This document shows, one piece after another, positions 58,609 to 64,000 of a stretch of 64,000 bases of DNA; the stretch's first letter is position 1; every line of letters starts with the position of its first letter. The stretch lies in the NCBI RefSeq assembly GCF_002934665.1, contig NZ_NIRS01000001.1, forward strand, positions 744,001 through 808,000. The letters are read 5' to 3'. Under the pieces are notes generated by a model that was given only the letters and a program-made list of their open reading frames with translations, had not been told where the DNA came from and ran no database searches. The stretch is from Pseudomonas laurylsulfatiphila. GTDB lineage: Bacteria > Pseudomonadota > Gammaproteobacteria > Pseudomonadales > Pseudomonadaceae. The position numbers were made by a program, and so were the translations under genes.

Positions 58609-60207
58609 ATGCCCGTCTTGCCATTCAGTTTTGAAGATTACGTACTCGATCAGGAACGCCGGGAGCTGACCCTGCGCGGGCAAGTCGTGGCCGTCGGACC
58701 GCAGGTCTTCGACTTGTTGCTGCTGTTCGTCAACAATCCCGACCGCGTCGTCAGCAAGGACGAACTGCTCAAGACTGTGTGGGGCGACCGGATCGTTTCG
58801 GAATCGACGATCACCAGCCACATCAATGCCGTGCGCAAGGCCATCGGCGATACCGGTGAGGAGCAGCGCCTGGTGCGCACCGTCGCCCGCAAAGGCTACC
58901 GCTTCGTTGGCCGGATCAATGGCGACTCGACCGGGCAAGCGCGACAGCCCGAGAACGATGAATACCCGACCGCCGCCCCGAAGCCACCCCCCTCCCCTGC
59001 GCTGGTCCTGCCGGAAAAACCCTCGATCACCGTCCTGCCCTTCCAGAACCTGAGCGGCGATCCGGAGCAGGAATACTTCGCCGACGGCGTCGTGGAGGAC
59101 ATCATCGCCGCCCTGTCGCGTCTTCGCTGGCTGTTCGTCATCGCGCGCAATTCGAGCTTCACCTACAAGGGCCAGACGGTGGACGCCCAAGGCGTTGGCC
59201 AGGCGCTGGGCGTGCGCTACGTGCTCGAAGGCAGCGTGCGCAAGAGCGGGAACAAGCTGCGCATTACCGGGCAACTGATCGACGCGACAAGCGGTACGCA
59301 CCTCTGGGCCGAGCGCTTCGAAGGCCTGCTGGACGATATCTTCGAGCTGCAGGACCAAATCACCGAAAGCGTCGTCGGCGCGATCGCGCCGCAACTGGAG
59401 CGGGCAGAAATCGAACGCGCCAAGCGCAAGCCGACGGAAAGCCTGGACGCCTACGACTACTACCTGCGGGCCATGGCAAAACTGCACAGCGGCGGCCGGG
59501 AAGCCATCGAGCAGGCGCTGCCGATGTTCTACCAGGCCATCGAGCTCGATGGGGAATTTGCCTCGGCCTATGGCATGGCTGCCTGGTGCCACTTCTGGCG
59601 CAAGCTCAATGGCTGGATGGGCGATCGGCCTGCGGAAATCGCCGAGGGTATACGACTGGCGCGGCTGGCGGTGGCCCTCGGCCGCGATGATGCCGTCGCG
59701 TTGACCCGGGGCGGACATGCGCTGGCCCATCTCGCCGGCGAAGTCGACGGCGGCATTGCACTGCTCGACCGGGCGCGCCTGCTCAACCCCAACCTCGCCC
59801 CCGCCTGGTTTCTGGGCGGTATCCTGCGGGCGCTGCGCGGCGAAACGGACGCAGCCATCGAGCATCTGAACCATGCGGTTCGCTTGAGCCCGCTGGACCC
59901 GGAAATGTTCAGGATGCAGGTCGGCATGGCGCTCGCGCATTTCTTCGCCGGGCACTTCGATGCCGCGGCGGCCTGGGCGGACAAGGCACTGGGCAACCTG
60001 CCCAGCCTGCTGGTCGCCGCGGCACTGGTGGCGGCCAGTCATGCGCTCGGCGGTCGAATGGACAAAGCGAATCTGGCGATGCAACGCCTGCTAGCGCTGG
60101 ATCCCTCTTTGCGCCTGTGCGCCCTCAAGGACTGGCTGCCCATTCAACGGCCCGAGGATTTCGCCCGTTTCGTCGAGGGATTGCGCCTGGCGGGATTGCC
60201 GGAGTAA
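58609..60207 (+). CDS. Winged-helix (CadC/OmpR-type) regulator with TolB-like and TPR domains
   Basis: A 532-residue soluble regulator. Residues about 5-105 form an OmpR-type winged helix (VFDLLLLFVNNPDRVVSKDE, then LVRTVARKGYRFVG). Residues about 135-270 are a TolB-N-like/adenylate-cyclase-associated domain (PSITVLPFQNLSGDPEQEYF, then VRYVLEGSVRKSGNKLRITG). The rest is helical TPR-like repeats. No transmembrane segment is seen, unlike CadC. The domain set is known in regulators of many Proteobacteria, but the signal is unknown. The divergent NAD(P)-binding/cupin operon, with an inverted repeat between, is the probable target. Confidence 0.88.
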   Translation: MPVLPFSFEDYVLDQERRELTLRGQVVAVGPQVFDLLLLFVNNPDRVVSKDELLKTVWGDRIVSESTITSHINAVRKAIGDTGEEQRLVRTVARKGYRFVGRINGDSTGQARQPENDEYPTAAPKPPPSPALVLPEKPSITVLPFQNLSGDPEQEYFADGVVEDIIAALSRLRWLFVIARNSSFTYKGQTVDAQGVGQALGVRYVLEGSVRKSGNKLRITGQLIDATSGTHLWAERFEGLLDDIFELQDQITESVVGAIAPQLERAEIERAKRKPTESLDAYDYYLRAMAKLHSGGREAIEQALPMFYQAIELDGEFASAYGMAAWCHFWRKLNGWMGDRPAEIAEGIRLARLAVALGRDDAVALTRGGHALAHLAGEVDGGIALLDRARLLNPNLAPAWFLGGILRALRGETDAAIEHLNHAVRLSPLDPEMFRMQVGMALAHFFAGHFDAAAAWADKALGNLPSLLVAAALVAASHALGGRMDKANLAMQRLLALDPSLRLCALKDWLPIQRPEDFARFVEGLRLAGLPE

Positions 60208-60224
60208 AGGCGACCACCCTTGAC

Positions 60225-60327
60225 CTGTAGGAGCGAGCCTGCTCGCGATGGTCGTCAACGATGACACGGGTCTTCTGATTAAACGCGGTGTCCTGAAGTC
60301 CATCGCGAGCAAGCTCGCTCCTACAGG
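60225..60327. repeat. REP pair (inverted)
   Basis: CTGTAGGAGCGAGCCTGCTC and its inverse between the TPR regulator and the glutamine-synthetase-family gene. Confidence 0.92.
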
Positions 60328-60502
60328 GGGCCAGGTCGTGCATTAGCTTTTACCTGGCAATAGTTGCACATTGCTACGGTAGGCTAAGCTTTGAGCAACT
60401 CGTTGCTCATGATGCTCGGTTCTGCAGGTTTTGGGTGTTTCTGGAGAGCGTCTGCAACAGCGATCTCAGACTGGCCAAAACCTTTCACGCAGGATTGCCG
60501 TG

Positions 60503-61876
60503 ATGACCGAGCCCCTCCTCAGCTTTGATGCACTCAAACGCGCCGCTGCCGCCGGCGAAATCGACACCGTGCTGGTCTGCATGGTCGACATGCAGGGACG
60601 CCTGGTCGGCAAGCGCTTCCAGGTCGAGTTTTTCATCGACAGCGGCCACGAAGAAACCCATTGCTGCAACTACCTGTTGGCTGACGACATCGACATGGAG
60701 CCAGTGCCGGGTTACGCCGCAGCCAGTTGGAGCAAGGGCTACGGCGATTTCGTGCTCAAGCCCGATATGTCCACCCTGCGGCGCGTGCCCTGGCTTGAGT
60801 GCACGGCGCTGGTGCTGTGCGACGTGCTCGATCATCACCATCGCCAGGACCTGCCCCACAGCCCGCGGGCGATTCTGAAAAAGCAGGTCGAGCGCCTGCG
60901 CGAGCGTGGCTATACCGGCATGTTTGCCTCGGAACTCGAGTTCTATCTGTTCGATGAGAGCTACGAGGCGATCCACAAACGCAACTATCACAAACCGAAA
61001 ACCGCCGGCCATTACATCGAGGACTACAACATCCTCCAGACCACCCGCGAAGAGCCGGTGCTGCGGGCGATTCGCAAGCATCTGCAGGCCTCGGGCATTC
61101 CCGTGGAAAACTCCAAGGGCGAATGGGGCCCGGGCCAGGAAGAAATCAACATCCGCTACGCCGATGCGATGACCATGGCCGACCACCACGTCATCATCAA
61201 GCACGCCTGCAAAGAGATCGCGCAGTTGCAGGGCAAGGCGATCACCTTCATGGCCAAGTGGCGCTACGACGCCGCCGGTTCCAGCAGTCATATCCATAAT
61301 TCACTGTGGGACAAGAACGCGAAGAAGCCGCTGTTCTTCGACGCGAAAGCCGAGTTCGGCATGTCGAAACTGATGCGTGCCTGGGTCGCCGGGCAGCTCA
61401 AGTACGCCAACGACATCACCTGTTTTCTCGCGCCCTACATCAACTCCTACAAGCGCTTCCAGGCCGGCACGTTTGCGCCGACGCGGGCGGTGTGGAGCCG
61501 CGACAATCGCACCGCCGGCTTTCGCTTGTGTGCCGAAGGCAGCAAGTCCATCCGCATCGAATGCCGCATCGGCGGCGCCGACCTCAACCCCTATCTGGCC
61601 TTCGCCGCGTTGATCGCAGCGGGCTTGGCCGGCATCGACGAAAAGCTCGATCTCGTCCCGCCATTCGAAGGGGATGCCTACCAGGACGAGCATTTGCCGG
61701 AAGTGTCCAAGACCCTGCGCGAGGCGAGCGCCGCCCTCAAGGCCTCCGCCATGTTGCGCGAGGCGTTCGGCGATGAGGTGGTCGACCATTACGTGCACAC
61801 CGCCGAGTGGGAACAGAAAGAGTACGACCGGCGAATCACCGACTGGGAACTGCAGCGCGGCTTCGAGCGCTATTGA
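60503..61876 (+). CDS. Glutamine-synthetase-family ligase (GlnT/gamma-glutamylamide synthetase-like)
   Basis: A 457-residue glutamine-synthetase fold enzyme. The beta-grasp N-terminal domain is followed by FASELEFYLFDESYEA, KGEWGPGQEEINIRYADAMT, GSSSHIHNSLWD and NRTAGFRLCAEGSKSIRIEC, the metal- and ATP-binding motifs of the family. This branch includes enzymes that attach glutamate to methylamine, isopropylamine, ethanolamine or polyamines. AGGA eight bases upstream supports ATG 60503. Directly followed by aldehyde and alcohol dehydrogenase genes, it most likely activates an amine or amino alcohol for oxidation. Confidence 0.88.
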   Translation: MTEPLLSFDALKRAAAAGEIDTVLVCMVDMQGRLVGKRFQVEFFIDSGHEETHCCNYLLADDIDMEPVPGYAAASWSKGYGDFVLKPDMSTLRRVPWLECTALVLCDVLDHHHRQDLPHSPRAILKKQVERLRERGYTGMFASELEFYLFDESYEAIHKRNYHKPKTAGHYIEDYNILQTTREEPVLRAIRKHLQASGIPVENSKGEWGPGQEEINIRYADAMTMADHHVIIKHACKEIAQLQGKAITFMAKWRYDAAGSSSHIHNSLWDKNAKKPLFFDAKAEFGMSKLMRAWVAGQLKYANDITCFLAPYINSYKRFQAGTFAPTRAVWSRDNRTAGFRLCAEGSKSIRIECRIGGADLNPYLAFAALIAAGLAGIDEKLDLVPPFEGDAYQDEHLPEVSKTLREASAALKASAMLREAFGDEVVDHYVHTAEWEQKEYDRRITDWELQRGFERY

Positions 61877-61883
61877 GAACATC

Positions 61884-63275
61884 ATGACTGCGAAGGTGCA
61901 ATTGATCTCCCCGGTCGATGGCCGGGTGTACGTCGAACGAGAGATGGCCGATGCGGCGCAGGTCGAGCAGGCGCTGACCGCCGCTGCCAGCGCACAGGCG
62001 GCATGGCAACGCCGCTCACTGAGCGAACGCGCAGCATTGTGCAGCGCCGCAGTGGACGCGATGTTGTCGATGCAGGCCGACATCGTGCCGGAACTGGCCT
62101 GGCAGATGGGGCGCCCGGTGCGCTATGGGGCTGGCGAACTGCGCGGTTTTGCCGAACGCGCCCGACACATGATCGCCATCGCGCCGCAAGCGCTGGCCGC
62201 TGTAGAGCCGGAGCCAGTGGCGGGTTTTCGACGCTACATCAAACGCGAGCCGCTGGGCACGGTGCTGGTGGTTGCGCCGTGGAACTACCCCTATTTGACG
62301 GCGGTGAACACGATCATCCCGGCGCTGATGGCCGGCAACAGCGTGATCCTCAAGCATGCGTCGCAGACCCTGCTGGTGGGTGAGCGTTTCGCCGAGGCCA
62401 TGCGCCGCGCCCATCTGCCGGATGGCCTGTTCCACAACCTGCTGCTCGATCATCGGCAGACCGCCGCGATCATTGATTCGGGTCGGGTACAGCAGGTCAA
62501 TTTCACCGGTTCAGTCGATGCCGGCAAGGCCATGGAAAGCGCCGCCACGGGACGCTTCATCGGCGTGGGCCTGGAGCTCGGCGGCAAGGATCCGGCCTAC
62601 GTGCGGGCTGACGCCAACCTCGAGCATGCGGTGGAAAACCTGGTGGACGGCAGCTTCTTCAATTCCGGGCAGAGTTGCTGCGCGGTGGAACGCATCTATG
62701 TCGACCAGAAAATCTTCCCGGCGTTTGTCGAGCGCTTCGCCGAACTGACCCGCCAGTACGTGCTGGGCAACCCGCTGGACGAAGCCACCACCCTCGGTCC
62801 GATGGTGACACCGGGCGCCGCCTTTTTCGTGCGTGGCCAGATCGCCGAAGCACTGGCCCAGGGCGCGACGGCGCTGATCGATCCGCAGGCCTTCAGCGCC
62901 GACGTGCCGGGCAGCGCCTACCTCGCGCCGCAGGTCCTGGTCGATGTCAGCCATCAAATGTCGGTCATGCGCGATGAAAGCTTTGGTCCGGTGGTCGGCA
63001 TCATGCCGGTGGCCAACGATGACGAGGCCATTGCCTTGATGAACGACAGTGAGTTCGGACTCAGCGCGTCCATCTGGACCGGGGACCTCGCAGCGGCCGA
63101 ACGCCTGGGCAACCAGATCGCCACCGGCACGCTGTTCATGAACCGCTGCGATTACCTGGACCCGGCGCTGGCCTGGACCGGCGTGAAGAACAGCGGGCGT
63201 GGCGTCACTCTGTCGTCACTGGGCTACGAGCACCTGACCCGGGCCAAATCCTTTCATCTGCGTCACGAGGTGTAG
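61884..63275 (+). CDS. Aldehyde dehydrogenase family protein
   Basis: A 463-residue NAD(P)-dependent aldehyde dehydrogenase. The segment VVAPWNYPYLTAVNTIIPAL, the GLELGGKDPAYV glutamate motif and the nucleophile Cys265 in SGQSCCAVERIY are readable, with FGPVVGIMPV and NSGRGVTLSSLGY near the end. It starts seven bases after the ligase stop. It would oxidise the gamma-glutamylated or free aminoaldehyde generated in this operon. Confidence 0.92.
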   Translation: MTAKVQLISPVDGRVYVEREMADAAQVEQALTAAASAQAAWQRRSLSERAALCSAAVDAMLSMQADIVPELAWQMGRPVRYGAGELRGFAERARHMIAIAPQALAAVEPEPVAGFRRYIKREPLGTVLVVAPWNYPYLTAVNTIIPALMAGNSVILKHASQTLLVGERFAEAMRRAHLPDGLFHNLLLDHRQTAAIIDSGRVQQVNFTGSVDAGKAMESAATGRFIGVGLELGGKDPAYVRADANLEHAVENLVDGSFFNSGQSCCAVERIYVDQKIFPAFVERFAELTRQYVLGNPLDEATTLGPMVTPGAAFFVRGQIAEALAQGATALIDPQAFSADVPGSAYLAPQVLVDVSHQMSVMRDESFGPVVGIMPVANDDEAIALMNDSEFGLSASIWTGDLAAAERLGNQIATGTLFMNRCDYLDPALAWTGVKNSGRGVTLSSLGYEHLTRAKSFHLRHEV

Positions 63276-63278
63276 ACC

Positions 63279-64000
63279 ATGAACCTGACTGGAAACTGGA
63301 ACTACCCCACGAGCGTTCGGTTCGGCGTCGGGCGCATCGCCGAGCTGGCCGACGTCTGTCGCAGCCAGGGTATCGAGCGCCCCTTGCTGGTCACCGACAG
63401 CGGCCTGGCGCGCGCGCCGATCACCACGGCGGCACTGGACGCGCTGCGCGCCGCCGGCCTGGGTGTGGCGTTGTTCTGTGACCTCAAGCCCAACCCGGTG
63501 GAAGCCAACCTGGCCGGCGGGCTCGACGCCTGGCGCGCCGGCAAACATGACGGTGTGATCGCCTTCGGCGGCGGCAGTGGCCTGGACATGGGCAAGCTGA
63601 TTGCCTTCATGAGCGGCCAGACGCGCCCGGTCTGGGACTTCGAAGACATCGGCGACTACTGGACCCGCGCCGACGACAGCCGCATCGCCCCGGTCATAGC
63701 CGTGCCGACCACGGCGGGGACCGGCTCGGAAGTCGGTCGTGCGGCGGTGATCATCGACGAGCGCACCCACACCAAACGCATCATCTTCCACCCGAAAATG
63801 ATGCCACGGGTGGTCATCAGTGACCCGGCCCTCACCGTCGGCATGCCCGCCAAGGTCACCGCCGGCACGGGCATGGACGCGTTATCCCACTGCCTGGAAG
63901 CGTACTGCGCCCCCGGTTTTCATCCCCTGGCCGATGGCATTGCGGTGGAAGGCATGCGCCTGGTGGCCAACGCCCTGGTGAAAGCGGTACACACGCCGTC
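63279..64000 (+). CDS. Iron-containing alcohol dehydrogenase (3' end beyond window)
   Basis: The first 240 residues of a type III alcohol dehydrogenase. It has VIAFGGGSGLDMGK for NAD binding, PTTAGTGSEV, and the first two metal ligands Asp200 and His204 in TGMDALSHCLEAY. The other two histidines would lie past the window end. It starts three bases after the aldehyde dehydrogenase stop, so the three genes form one transcript. It probably oxidises the alcohol group of an amino alcohol or its glutamyl derivative. Confidence 0.9.
   Translation, partial: MNLTGNWNYPTSVRFGVGRIAELADVCRSQGIERPLLVTDSGLARAPITTAALDALRAAGLGVALFCDLKPNPVEANLAGGLDAWRAGKHDGVIAFGGGSGLDMGKLIAFMSGQTRPVWDFEDIGDYWTRADDSRIAPVIAVPTTAGTGSEVGRAAVIIDERTHTKRIIFHPKMMPRVVISDPALTVGMPAKVTAGTGMDALSHCLEAYCAPGFHPLADGIAVEGMRLVANALVKAVHTP

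Overview
The window reads as chromosomal DNA of a Pseudomonas of the fluorescens group. The GC content is high, and many intergenic gaps hold paired inverted REP-type repeats opening with TGTAGGAGC or TGTGGGAGC. Pseudomonas-type families such as DUF2388, GlxA/AraC regulators and many LysR regulators are present. No rRNA, tRNA, CRISPR array, insertion sequence or prophage was seen. The species is an inference; the protein families are read directly from the translations.

Layout. 0.2-4.1 kb: a LysR regulator, then an orphan TccC-like Rhs toxin (minus strand) whose variable C-terminus is an array of five eukaryote-style C2H2 zinc fingers in DNA of clearly lower GC; this is the most striking feature. 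4.3-12.4 kb: ordinary accessory metabolism (LysR, DinB, FAD oxidase, DUF2388, PLP dehydratase, SDR, GlxA regulator, ICMT-like methyltransferase, HAD phosphatase, lone receiver). 12.5-20.9 kb: a catabolic locus with GMC oxidoreductase, enolase-superfamily dehydratase, MFS permease and aldehyde dehydrogenase, a LysR regulator and a divergent outer-membrane porin. 21-26.5 kb: a LysR facing an operon of formaldehyde-activating-enzyme homologue (Fae), aldo/keto reductase, semialdehyde dehydrogenase and MFS permease. 26.9-28.6 kb: MXKDX repeat protein and a YedY-like molybdoenzyme with its cytochrome b partner.

28.9-35.3 kb: an RlmI/K-like methyltransferase, then MHS permease, C45 acyltransferase/peptidase and YtcJ amidohydrolase with a divergent LysR. 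35.4-38.6 kb: a LuxR-type regulator, an orphan polyamine-type binding protein and a DmpA-like aminopeptidase. A candidate structured small RNA with its own promoter and terminator follows (38.67-38.81 kb). 38.9-41.0 kb: TetR regulator, divergent hotdog protein with palindromic operators, and a GNAT. 41.3-51.3 kb: two large paralogous multicopper oxidases flanking YceI, phosphoribosyltransferase, MATE and a 90-residue protein.

52-57.1 kb: a chemoreceptor with a histidine-rich membrane sensor, an ArnT-like glycosyltransferase, an Xre/RES toxin-antitoxin pair with a palindromic operator, and a secreted protein of eight 13-residue repeats. 57.2-60.2 kb: a cupin/NAD(P)-binding operon divergent from a winged-helix/TolB/TPR regulator. 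60.5-64 kb: an operon of glutamine-synthetase-family ligase, aldehyde dehydrogenase and iron-dependent alcohol dehydrogenase (cut by the window edge), which looks like catabolism of an amine or amino alcohol through gamma-glutamylation.
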